A stretch of DNA of 12,546 bases, taken from an uncultured Bacteroidales bacterium (GTDB lineage: Bacteria; Bacteroidota; Bacteroidia; Bacteroidales; Paludibacteraceae). The notes beneath the pieces are model-generated. The model did not search any database, had not been told where the DNA came from, and saw nothing but the letters and a program-made list of their open reading frames with translations. The DNA is taken from positions 1 to 12,546 of the forward strand of contig CAKUYO010000052.1 in NCBI GenBank assembly GCA_934716995.1, in the 5' to 3' direction. Positions 1-7,502 of the stretch are shown here, one piece after another (position 1 is the first letter of the stretch; each line of letters begins with the position of its first letter). Both the position numbers and the translations under genes were made by a program.

Positions 1-354
1 AGGATTGCAGAACTTGAAGAGAAGCTTGCACAGATGACTATTGAGAGTAATCGCTCTGAATTGAAGTCTACTCTTGGTTCTCGTGGTTTAGATGCTCGTT
101 TTGCAGACCTTCTCAATATTACTGATGATACAGAAGCTAATCAGAAAGTGATTGCTGACTTTGATAAGTTGTGGAAAGCTGCTATTAATGCAGAAGTGGA
201 AAAGCGTATTAGTGGCAATAGTCCTAAGCATAATTCAACTTCACCTTCTGAAATGACTAAGGAAGCATTTAGTAAAATGAGCCTTAGTGAACAATCTAAT
301 TATATTCAGGCTAATCCTGAATTTAAACAAACCATTTCTACATGGTATAATTAA
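1..354 (+). CDS. Capsid scaffold protein, C-terminal part (5' end outside window)
   Basis: The reading frame is open from base 1, so the true start is upstream; 117 residues are visible, ending at TAA 352-354. The visible part begins in a charged, coiled-coil-like helix (EELEEKLAQ type) and continues with a segment resembling the C-terminal region of gp20/DUF4355-type phage scaffolds: a 'GLDARFADLL' turn, an acidic stretch, 'FDKLWKAAINAEVEKR', then a Ser/Pro/Asn-rich tail. Such scaffolds guide assembly of HK97-fold procapsids and are lost before DNA packaging. The position directly upstream of the capsid gene fits. The capsid gene's ribosome binding site (AAAGGAG, 353-359) overlaps this stop codon, which suggests coupled expression. 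No in-frame TAG is present in the visible part. The family call rests on pattern and position. Confidence 0.75.
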   Translation, partial: RIAELEEKLAQMTIESNRSELKSTLGSRGLDARFADLLNITDDTEANQKVIADFDKLWKAAINAEVEKRISGNSPKHNSTSPSEMTKEAFSKMSLSEQSNYIQANPEFKQTISTWYN

Positions 355-368
355 AGGAGATATATAAA

Positions 369-1397
369 ATGGCTGACTATCCTTTCAAGGGTTACGATAA
401 TTTCGTGCTGGAAAATAAAATTAACTCCATCCTTTCTACTAAGATGGATATGAACCGCTTTATGACTGCGGACTATTCTCTTGCTGGTACTCCCGGCATG
501 ACTAAGAAGATTCATAAGTATACTGGTGTTGGCTCTGCTGAGGATTTGGCTCGTGGTGAGGGTAACACTGAGTTCGTTGATGCTTCTTATACCGAAGAGG
601 AATACACTGTTGCTCGTACTCAGGGCCAGTGCAAGTATTATGACGATGATGTTATGACTGACCCTGTTCTTATTGATACTAAGATTCAGACTCTTTCTGA
701 GGGTATGGTTAATAACTGGACTGCTAAGGCTATTGCTGAGTTTGGTAAGACTTCTAATCAGGCTATCTTTACTGATTACAAGCTTGCTAACTTTGCTGAT
801 GCTATTGCTGTCTATTCTAACAAGTATGAGTCTCAGGAAGGTCTTTTCTTCCTTGCCGCATAGGACTTGATTCCTACCATTCGTAAGGCTCTGGGAGACC
901 AGCTTATGTATGTTGAGTCCTATATCCGTACTGGTGCTGTTGGTTCTATCCTTGGTGTGCCTATTTACACTTCTAAGGCTGTTCCTTCTGGTATGATGTT
1001 CATGGCTACTAAGGATGCTGTTACTGCTTTTATCAAGAAGGGTACTTTCATTGAGCAAGACCGTGATATTGATAAGAAGGAGAACTTCATTGTTGCTTCT
1101 CGTTACACTGTTATTGCTCTGACTGATGAATCCAAGTGTGTTGCTTGCGGTAAGGCTCAGACTAAGGCAGCTACCGTTACTGCTACTAAGGCTTCTAAGA
1201 CCATTAGTGGTGTTGCTTCTACTGGTGCTAAGGTTAAGGCTTATGTGAATGGCGTTGCTACTGGTGCTGAGGTTGAAGCTTCTGGTGATGCTTATACCAT
1301 TACTGCTAATGAAGCTTTGAAGTCTGGTGATGTTGTTCGTGTTGTTGCTTCTCTTAATGGCTTCCTGAATAGCGTTGCTGTTGCTACTGTAGAGTAA
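369..1397 (+). CDS. Major capsid protein, HK97 fold, with C-terminal Ig-like domain; one in-frame TAG
   Basis: This gives a 342-residue capsid protein when TAG at 861-863 (residue 165) is read as an amino acid; stop TAA 1395-1397. With the standard code only the first 164 residues would be made, losing half of the fold. Residues 1-165 hold the N-arm and E-loop/P-domain type sequence. About residues 166-255 contain the classic late section in which the chain reads 'TGAVGSILGVPIYTSK', followed by the strand-rich end of the A-domain. From about residue 267 there is a Thr/Ala/Val/Gly-rich segment of about 75 residues resembling a bacterial Ig-like domain, probably displayed on the capsid surface. 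The start is ATG 369 with AAAGGAG nine bases upstream. Lysine is mostly AAG and glutamine is 7 CAG, 1 CAA and 1 TAG, a more biased codon use than in neighbouring genes, as expected for the most highly expressed product. Confidence 0.9.
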
Positions 1398-1419
1398 TTA
1401 ACTAAATAGGAGGTTACAA

Positions 1420-1713
1420 ATGGTAGAAGAGATTAAGCTTTTATTAGGAGATAGTGTAGCCTCCTTTTCTGACGCTCAAATTGGGTTAATGGCTAAATTG
1501 GCTATTCAGTTTGTAGAGGATTATACAGACAGACAGCTTGATTACTCATTAACCCTTTTAGCTGAAAGAATAGCGGTAATCTATCTCAATCGCATGAATA
1601 CAGAAGGACTTAGTTCAACTTCATTCAATGGTTCTTCTGAAAGCTTCATAAATGGACTCCCTGACGATATTATCAGTGCTTTGAATAAAAGGCGTAAGGT
1701 GATGTTCTTATGA
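1420..1713 (+). CDS. Head-tail connector protein (gp6-like DNA packaging/adaptor)
   Basis: A 97-residue, largely helical protein with the features of HK97 gp6-like connectors: an N-terminal helix starting 'MVEEIKLLLGD', then 'FVEDYTDRQLDYSLTLLAERIAVIYLNR', a Ser/Gly-rich loop, and a basic end 'SALNKRRKVMFL'. Proteins of this kind form a ring under the portal and link the head to the tail. ATG 1420 is preceded by TAGGAGG (1407-1413) at good spacing. The stop TGA (1711-1713) overlaps the next start as ATGA, so the two genes are translationally coupled, and this shows that TGA terminates translation in this phage. No in-frame TAG. Family assigned by pattern, length and gene order. Confidence 0.75.
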   Translation: MVEEIKLLLGDSVASFSDAQIGLMAKLAIQFVEDYTDRQLDYSLTLLAERIAVIYLNRMNTEGLSSTSFNGSSESFINGLPDDIISALNKRRKVMFL

Positions 1714-1997
1714 TTCAGCGAATGAAGAAATACACATATTCTGCAATCTCTGAAAAGCTTGATGAATATGGACAACCTATAACACAGGATGCAACAGGAG
1801 AAGTGTTGATGGCTATATCTGTCACTAAACACTCTCCTGTTGATAGTCCTCTATATGTTGACTCTGAATATACAGGTATCACGCAAAATAAAGAGATTGA
1901 TGAAACATATATTATCAATTATGATAATAAGAAGCTTAAAGTTCTTTATGTTGTAAAGGGAAGGTTTAACCAAGTGTTTATGTAGGAGGTAAAGTAA
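1710..1997 (+). CDS. Head closure protein (head-tail stopper), TAG near C-terminus
   Basis: 95 residues if TAG 1983-1985 (residue 92) is read through, ending at TAA 1995-1997; 91 residues if TAG stops. It is beta-rich, with 'YTYSAISEKLDEYGQP' near the start and 'KLKVLYVVKGRFNQVFM' near the end, the pattern of SPP1 gp16-like head completion proteins that plug the connector after DNA packaging. The longer reading is favoured because its TAA overlaps the next gene's ATG as TAATG (1995-1999), matching the tight overlaps around it. The AGGAGG of the next gene (1984-1989) lies inside the extension. The start ATG 1710 overlaps the stop of the connector gene. The functional call is moderate and rests on size, fold pattern and position. 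Confidence 0.7.
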
Positions 1998-2425
1998 TGG
2001 CTTACATAGACGGTATGAAGAAATTTAACCAAAGACTTTACAAGCTTGCAAATGGTGAATCTGTGGCAAAAGCTATGGGTAAATGTGTGGCTCTGGTTGA
2101 GAGAGAATCTAAAGAGAATTGCCCTGTATAGACTGGTGAACTCAGGCGTTCTATTACCTCAAGGGTAACACAAGAACCTACTTTAGTACAAGGAGTTGTG
2201 TTTACTGATAAGGAGTATGCCCCCTATGTACACCAAGGTACAGGATTATTTGCTGAAAATGGTGATGGTAGAAAAGATGTACCATGGCACTATCAAGATG
2301 CAGAAGGTAATTGGCACTCAACCAGTGGACAGAAGCCAAATCCATTTCTTGAAAGAGCTTTAGACGAAAACAAAGATAAGTGTTTAGACTACATTAAAGA
2401 GTCTGTGAAAGGAGATACAAAATGA
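1997..2425 (+). CDS. HK97 gp10-like head-tail joining / tail component protein, one in-frame TAG
   Basis: 142 residues when TAG 2129-2131 (residue 45) is translated; stop TGA 2423-2425. It shows the hallmark pattern of the HK97 gp10 family: an N-terminal helix, then 'ENCPV-x-TGELRRSI' with the TAG exactly at x, followed by 'YAPYVHQGTG', a Trp/His-rich loop, and a C-terminal 'KPNPFLERAL' helix. Members sit at the head-tail interface, next to the tail terminator. With the standard code the protein would end immediately before TGELRRSI, destroying the most conserved segment. The start ATG 1997 overlaps the preceding TAA, with AGGAGG at 1984-1989. The stop overlaps the next ATG as ATGA. Confidence 0.82.
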
Positions 2426-2763
2426 TAAATGTAACTCCTGAATTAATAACTGCTTTGTCTGAAACTGGCTTAAAGGTTTATAATGAGAATTTCTTGACTT
2501 CTAAATGTGAAGTTCCTTGTATTAGTTATTATGAGTATGATAACTCTACTCGTGCTCAAGGAGATACTTTAGCTTATAGTGATATTGTTTATCATATTAA
2601 AGTATGGGCTAAGACTCAAAAAGAACTTGTAGATTATTCTATTTAGATTGATTCTATTATGAGGAAATTACATTTTGTAAGATTGACTTGCAATGACCTT
2701 TGGACTAATACACTTGGACAAAGAGATTTAAAATATAAGGCGTTAGCTTTTGAAAAATTTTGA
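2422..2763 (+). CDS. Tail terminator / tail completion protein, one in-frame TAG
   Basis: 113 residues when TAG 2644-2646 (residue 75) is translated; stop TGA 2761-2763. The pattern matches SPP1 gp17-like tail completion proteins: a short N-terminal helix, 'VPCISYYEYDNSTRAQGDTLAYSDIVYHIKVWAK' in pieces along residues 31-65, a helix 'DSIMRKLHF' after the TAG, and a final strand 'KYKALAFEKF'. Proteins of this family cap the head-proximal end of the tail tube and stop its polymerisation. Without read-through the second half (helix and final strands) is missing. AAAGGAG lies seven bases before ATG 2422. The position between the gp10-like gene and the major tail protein is the standard one. Confidence 0.72.
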
Positions 2764-2783
2764 TATAAAGGAGATTAGATATA

Positions 2784-3215
2784 ATGGCTTTTACTGCTGC
2801 TATTTTAGGTGGTTCTAAATTGAGCTACAAGACTACTGCTGGTGGTTCTGGTACTTATACCGAACTGGCTAATGTTAAAAATATTCCTTCTCTTGGCGGT
2901 TCTACTGATAAGGAGGAAGCTACTCCTATCAATTCCAAGACTAAGAAATATGTCCCCGGTTTGAAGGATTACGGTGATTTGGAGTTTGTGTGCTTCTTTG
3001 AAGGTAGTGCTGAGGGTTCCAATTATCGTATTGTCCGTGACTTTGAGGAAGCTGGTACTGTTGTTGATTGGGAAGTTGAGACTGAGGATGGAACTAAGTT
3101 TGATTTCTCTGGTAAGTGCGCTGCTTCTTTTGATGGTGGTGAAGCTGCTGATGTTGGCACTTTCACTCTTACTGTTTTTATGAACAGTGATATGACTGTT
3201 GTTCCAGCTACCTAA
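2784..3215 (+). CDS. Major tail protein (tail tube)
   Basis: 143 residues ending at TAA 3213-3215. The protein is rich in Gly, Thr, Ser, Asp and Val and shows the usual tube-protein pattern: an N-terminal strand 'MAFTAAILGGSKLSYKTT', a loop 'IPSLGGSTDKEEATPINSK', then 'GLKDYGDLEFVCFFEG', and C-terminal strands ending in 'GTFTLTVFMNSD'. It would form stacked hexameric rings around the tape measure protein. Start ATG 2784 has AAAGGAG upstream (2766-2772). A strong terminator follows directly, which fits a product needed in many copies. No in-frame TAG, so it would also be readable in the standard code. Confidence 0.82.
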   Translation: MAFTAAILGGSKLSYKTTAGGSGTYTELANVKNIPSLGGSTDKEEATPINSKTKKYVPGLKDYGDLEFVCFFEGSAEGSNYRIVRDFEEAGTVVDWEVETEDGTKFDFSGKCAASFDGGEAADVGTFTLTVFMNSDMTVVPAT

Positions 3216-3230
3216 TAAGAAACTTAATAT

Positions 3231-3261
3231 AGGGGGTAGGTAACACTACCCTCTTTTTTTT
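3231..3261 (+). terminator. Rho-independent terminator after major tail protein
   Basis: A 9-bp stem, 3231-3239 with 3246-3254 (core GGGTAG / CTACCC, one G-T pair), has a 6-base loop and runs into eight Ts (3254-3261). The next ribosome binding site starts only about 12 bases later, so it most likely lets part of the transcription through and lowers expression of the downstream tail genes relative to the tube protein. Confidence 0.85.
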
Positions 3262-3288
3262 ATTATAAAATTAAGGAGATTGTGTTAT

Positions 3289-3696
3289 ATGTTGTATATT
3301 ACTTTAAAGAATTCTGATGCAGAATATAAGCTGAGACTTAATATCAAGGGTTTGATTAACCTTGAGAAGCGTCTTGGCAAGAGTCCAATGGAAGCTATTG
3401 GAAATTCCTTGGAAGATATGATGATTGTTTTCCATGAGAGTTTACAGGCTTATCAGCATGGTATCTCTTTTGATGATGCTTGTGATATTTGTGACAAGTG
3501 GTGTGATGAAGGTCATACTCAGACAGAAGACCTTCCCATTCTGCTTCTGCAAGTGTACGCTGTTAGTGGCATGATTAAGCAAGAGTATGTTGATGAAGTT
3601 ATGAAGACCTTTGAGAAGAAGAAGAAAGAAGCTCTGGGTGAAATTCTTAACGAGGAGAAAAAGCCCACTAAAGGTAAGTCTGCAAAAAACTCATAA
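3289..3696 (+). CDS. Tail assembly chaperone, G-type (upstream frame)
   Basis: 135 residues from ATG 3289 to TAA 3694-3696. I chose ATG 3289 because AAGGAG (3273-3278) is ten bases upstream; the in-frame TTG at 3280 is too close to that site. It begins with a small beta-rich stretch ('MLYITLKNSDAEYKLRLNIK'), then helices with 'LINLEKRLGKSPMEAI', and ends in a Lys/Glu-rich tail. Size, position before the tape measure and the overlapping second ORF match the lambda gpG/gpGT-type chaperone arrangement. These proteins bind the tape measure protein during tail assembly and are not in the finished virion. Near its end lies a -1 frameshift signal that would produce a minor fusion of about 262 residues with the following ORF. 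No in-frame TAG. Confidence 0.8.
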   Translation: MLYITLKNSDAEYKLRLNIKGLINLEKRLGKSPMEAIGNSLEDMMIVFHESLQAYQHGISFDDACDICDKWCDEGHTQTEDLPILLLQVYAVSGMIKQEYVDEVMKTFEKKKKEALGEILNEEKKPTKGKSAKNS

Positions 3697-3716
3697 TGGA
3701 GGGGGAAACTCCTCCA
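3684..3716 (+). promoter_or_regulatory. Programmed -1 ribosomal frameshift signal (slippery heptamer plus stem-loop)
   Basis: The heptamer A AAA AAC (3684-3690) sits in the correct X XXY YYZ phase of the upstream chaperone frame (codons GCA-AAA-AAC). A 6-base spacer (3691-3696) contains that frame's stop TAA. It is followed by an 8-bp stem, 3697-3704 with 3709-3716 (one G-T pair), closed by a GAAA tetraloop. A -1 shift enters the frame of the next ORF with no stop in between. All parts are visible in the sequence; the efficiency is unknown. Confidence 0.88.
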
Positions 3717-4076
3717 AAATCATTTGAAGAGTATATAGAAGAACTTTTAAAAGTTGCTATACAAGCTGGTATTAGTTATTCTGACTTTTTGGAAATGACT
3801 ATAGGTGAAGTGACACTTATAGTTGAAGCGTATAACAAGAAACAAGAGGAAGAGTATAAGATACAATTATCTTTAGATTATCAGCTTGCGTCTAACATAG
3901 CTTATTTTGTTGGACTTGCTCTTAATGGAAAACAAATACCGTCATTACAAAAGACTTATCCCTCATTGTTCAATGAAGTGGAACAGAAAGAAGTTAAATC
4001 GTCTGCAATTCAGAAAGAGTTGCTGATTGATTTTGCTATCAGACACAACAAAATGCGAGGTGATAAAAGTAAATGA
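3696..4076 (+). CDS. Tail assembly chaperone, T-type extension made by -1 frameshift
   Basis: 126 codons from ATG 3696 to TGA 4074-4076, in the -1 frame relative to the upstream chaperone. The ATG overlaps the upstream TAA (TAATG) and has no recognisable ribosome binding site, while a canonical frameshift signal lies immediately upstream. The natural product is therefore probably a fusion of about 134 upstream plus 128 downstream residues. The segment is helical and acidic: 'FEEYIEELLKVAIQAGISYSDFLEMTIGEVTLIVEAY', a middle helix with 'ASNIAYFVGLALNG', and a C-terminal 'IDFAIRHNKMRG' end. This is the usual pattern of T-domains that recruit tail tube subunits to the chaperone-tape measure complex. 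Its TGA overlaps the tape measure start as ATGA. Confidence 0.78.
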   Translation: MEGETPPKSFEEYIEELLKVAIQAGISYSDFLEMTIGEVTLIVEAYNKKQEEEYKIQLSLDYQLASNIAYFVGLALNGKQIPSLQKTYPSLFNEVEQKEVKSSAIQKELLIDFAIRHNKMRGDKSK

Positions 4077-7075
4077 CAGTTGATGAATTAAAGGTGTTGA
4101 TAACTGCTCAAACTGCTCAACTTCAAAATGAAGTTACTAAAGTTCAAAAGAAAATGAACAGTCTTGAGAAAACAGCTAAAAACACCTCTAATGGTATCCA
4201 AAAAGCTTTTAATGCTATTAAGTTTACTGCTATCATTGCGGCTGTGTTTAAGCTTACTAAGGCTTGTACTACAGCGGCTGGTGATTTAGTTGAAGTATAG
4301 AATGTCGTTGATACTGCATTTGGAGAAAGTGCAAACATTGTAAATAACTGGTCAAAGAATGTCATAAAACAGTATGGTATGTCTGAGACTGCCGCTAAAC
4401 GTACTGCATCAACCTTTATGGCTATGTCAAACGGCATGGGTATAGCTAACAAAGCTGGTACTACTATGGCTGTTACGCTTGCTGGCCTTAGTGCTGATTT
4501 AGCCTCTTTCTGGAATACTTCTTAGGATGAAGCTTTTACAGCACTTAAAAGCGTATATACAGGAGAAACCGAAACTCTTAAAAAATACGGTGTTGTAATG
4601 ACAGATGTAAACCTTAAGAACTTTGCTATGGCTCAAGGTATAAAGAAAAGCTACTCTGAAATGACTCAAGCGGAAAAAGTAGCCTTAAGGTATAAATTTG
4701 TTTTAAAAACAACTGCTGATGCTCAAGGTGACTTTGCTAAAACAAATACTTCTTGGGCAAACCAAATTAAGATACTTAAAACACAAATGGAGCAACTTAA
4801 AACAATCATTGGTACAGGCTTGATTGCTGTATTAAGACCTGTAATTATTGAATTGAATAAGATGCTTAGTGTTGTTGTTGAAATAGGAAATGCTTTAGTT
4901 AGAGCGTTTTCAAAAATTTTTGGTGGAAAAGACAAGACTCTAAAGGTAAATACACAACGGTTCAATCAAATGGCTTCTTCTGCTAATGGAGCCGCTACAG
5001 GAATTGAAAACACTTCTGATGCAGCTAAGGATTTAAAGAAATCTCTTTCTGTTCTTAGCTTTGATGAACTGAACAAACTTCAAGCCCCTGACACAAGTTC
5101 TTCTTCTGGTGCTGGTGGCGGAGGTGGAGGAGTTGGAGATGTTGTTGTTGATGGTGATGTTATTTAGGAAGACAGTGTTCTTACTAAATGGGATAACCTT
5201 ATGGAACAACTTGCTAATAAGTTGAAAAAGTGGATAGAAGAACACAAGATTAAATTAGACTTTAGCTGGGAAGCAGTTAAACCTAAACTCATATAGCTTG
5301 GAAAGGACATTTTAGAACTTGTAAAGACTATTGCTGTTGGTGCATATGACACAATAAAGTTATTCTTAGAAAGTGTTAATTGGACAAGTGCCTTAGCTTC
5401 ACTAACAATAGCTACAAGTAAAATTGTCAAGCAAGTCCTATAGATTTTTGAGGATGGTTTTACACTCGTCCAAACAATTATCAAACGAGTTCCATGGGAT
5501 TATGTTTTCCATAATTTGATTTATGCGGCACAACAAACAATATCCGCTGTGCTAACAATCGTAGATGGATTTATACAAGTTCTAACTTCCGTTGTGAAAG
5601 ATTTGAACTTAGGTGAAATATTCTTTGTGGCGTCATCGGCGGCATTAAACTTTAGCTATGTGTTAGCATCTGCCGCTATTGCTTTAACAGATGCTTTTAA
5701 AGCATTTTATGAGACTGGACTTAAACCTATTGTTGAATGGATAGGTGAAAAACTTGTGTCTGCTTTTGCTTTAGCTATGGATTTGTTTTTTAGTTGGGGA
5801 AATTGGTTTGACGAACATCATGATTCCATAGTAAACTTTGCGGCTGCTTTAGGTACTCTTGTATCTCAGCTTTGGAAACTAATTGAACCTCTTGCTGATG
5901 CTACATGGGAAATTGCTAAAGGTATAATTACTGCTTTAAGTGATGCTTTTTAGGCGTTCCTTGGATTTATCGTTGACCATGGACAAGCAGTTATTACAAT
6001 TATGGTTGGTTTGACTGGTGCTTTTGCAGCTTATCACGCTGTTTTAGCTATTCAATCTTTGTTTAATGCTTATAAATCAGGATTGCTTGGACTGCAAATA
6101 GCTATAGGTTTACTGGATGCCAAAGAGAAGATACTTGCTGTATCTCAAGCGGCTTTGAACCTTGTTATGTCTCTTAATCCAATTGCTTTGGTAATTGCCG
6201 CTATTGCTGGATTGATTGCAGCTATTGTGTATCTGTGGAACACAAATGAAACCTTTAGAAATGCTTTGCAAGCTTTCTGGGAATGGTTGAAGACTGGTTT
6301 ATCTGCTATTTGGGAAGCTATAAAGGTATTCTTTGAAAATCTTGGAAAAGCTATTGATGAATGGGTAACAGTCAAATGGGAATTGCTTAAAGCTTCATTT
6401 AATGCTCTTCTTGAAGTAGCAAGAAATGTACTTAATGTAATTATTAGGCTTGTAGATAATATTTTCCAAACTATAGCTGACCTTATCAACTTTATAGTTA
6501 ATGTTGTAACTGGTCAATGGTCTGACGCTTGGAATAGTATGTGTGATGTTTTCAGAGATGTAAAAATGACTGTAACAAACTTGATTACAGGTTTGTGGAA
6601 TACAGTTAAATCATACGTTGGAAAAATTGCTAATGCTATTGGTAATGCTATTAATAAAGTTAAAGACTTCTTAGGATGGAACAAAAAAGCAAAAGACGCT
6701 GATACCAGTTATATTGATAATCAAAGAATGAAAGCCCCTCCTGCCCCTGTAGCTTACAGTCTTGAACCTACTAATATTCCTCAGTTGGCTTCTGGTGGTG
6801 TACTGTACAAGTCCACACTGGTTGAAGCTGGTGAATATGCTAATGCAAGAAATAATCCTGAAATTGTCACTCCTCAATCTCTTATGAAAGAAACAATGGA
6901 ATCTGCGAACAACGCTGTTGTTAATGCTGTTTACTCTATTGGTAATCAGATTTCTAAGGCTGTTGAAGACAAAGATTCTGATGTTTATATGGATGGCGAT
7001 AAGGTCACAAGAAAAGTTACAAGTAGACAGAAAGAATTGGCAAGATACGGTTCCAGTTCTCTTGTAATGGTATAA
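4073..7075 (+). CDS. Tail tape measure protein, six in-frame TAG codons
   Basis: 1000 residues when TAGs at 4298, 4523, 5165, 5294, 5441 and 5951 (residues 76, 151, 365, 408, 457, 627) are translated; stop TAA 7073-7075. The N-terminal part carries a helix/coiled coil, a hydrophobic patch (about 50-65) and then the conserved tape measure domain: 'VxNVVDTAFG', 'ADLASFWNTSxDEAFTALK', 'YTGETETLKKYGVVMT', 'AQGDFAKTNTSWANQ', where x marks TAG. A 'LSFDELNKL' motif and a Gly/Ser/Asp-rich linker follow (about 338-364). The middle is hydrophobic and helical, including a likely membrane-interacting segment around 701-722. The C-terminus has the common 'GEYANARNNPEIVTP' motif. The protein sets tail length and may help DNA cross the host membrane. 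In both TAG positions marked x I recall Gln in related proteins. With the standard code it would stop after 75 residues. Confidence 0.92.
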
Positions 7076-7086
7076 GGAGGTAAAGC

Positions 7087-7449
7087 ATGATATTTAAAAT
7101 TGATGGTGTTGACATTACTCCTTATATCCTTGAAAGTTAGCTTCAATGGACAAGGAATGATGTTGAAGACCCAAACGCTGGTAGAGCTTTAGACGGAACT
7201 ATGTACAGAGACAGAGTAGCTATTAAGGCTAAATGGACTGTTCCTTGTGTTCCTTTAGCTGGCCCTGACGCTGCTAAACTTCTGACTTTGATTGAGCCTG
7301 AGTATGTTACAGTTGAATGTACTGACCCTTCTAAAAACAAGGTTAGAAAGTTTTAGGCATATTCTAATAACGTTCCCGCAACTCACATGATAACAGAAGA
7401 TGGAGTTGATAAATGGAGCGGTATAAGTTTTCCGTTGATTGAACGATAA
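7087..7449 (+). CDS. Short tail-tip protein downstream of tape measure (possible minimal distal tail protein), two in-frame TAGs
   Basis: 120 residues when TAGs 7138-7140 (residue 18) and 7354-7356 (residue 90) are translated; stop TAA 7447-7449. AGGAGG overlaps the tape measure stop region, seven bases before ATG 7087. The protein is beta-rich: 'MIFKIDGVDITPYILES', then 'NAGRALDGTMYRDRVAIKAKW', 'TLIEPEYVTVECTDP' and 'WSGISFPLIER'. I recall similar short proteins at this spot in clostridial prophages (possibly the DUF6711 family, not certain). The place between tape measure and hub is normally taken by the distal tail protein (Dit), which is usually about twice as long, so this could be a reduced Dit ring protein; that is inference. 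Without TAG read-through only 17 residues would be made. Confidence 0.65.
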
Positions 7450-7454
7450 ATTTG

Positions 7455-7489
7455 AGAGGGTAGGCATAACTTGTCTATCCTCTTTTTTT
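7455..7489 (+). terminator. Rho-independent terminator after short tail-tip gene
   Basis: The stem GAGGGTAG (7456-7463) pairs with CTATCCTC (7475-7482), 8 bp with one G-T pair, extended by A7455-T7483, and is followed by a run of seven Ts (7483-7489). It closely resembles the terminator at 3231-3261. The next gene's GGAGG begins five bases later, leaving no room for a promoter, so downstream expression must come from read-through of this site or from a promoter inside the upstream genes. Confidence 0.85.
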
Positions 7490-7502
7490 ACTTGGAGGTA
7501 TG

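Noticed and set aside
351..1058. Long antisense ORF opposite the capsid gene
   Set aside because: It is a shadow of the capsid coding frame caused by its biased GCT/ACT-rich codons; low-complexity Ser/Asn/Leu product, no ribosome binding site, no known pattern.
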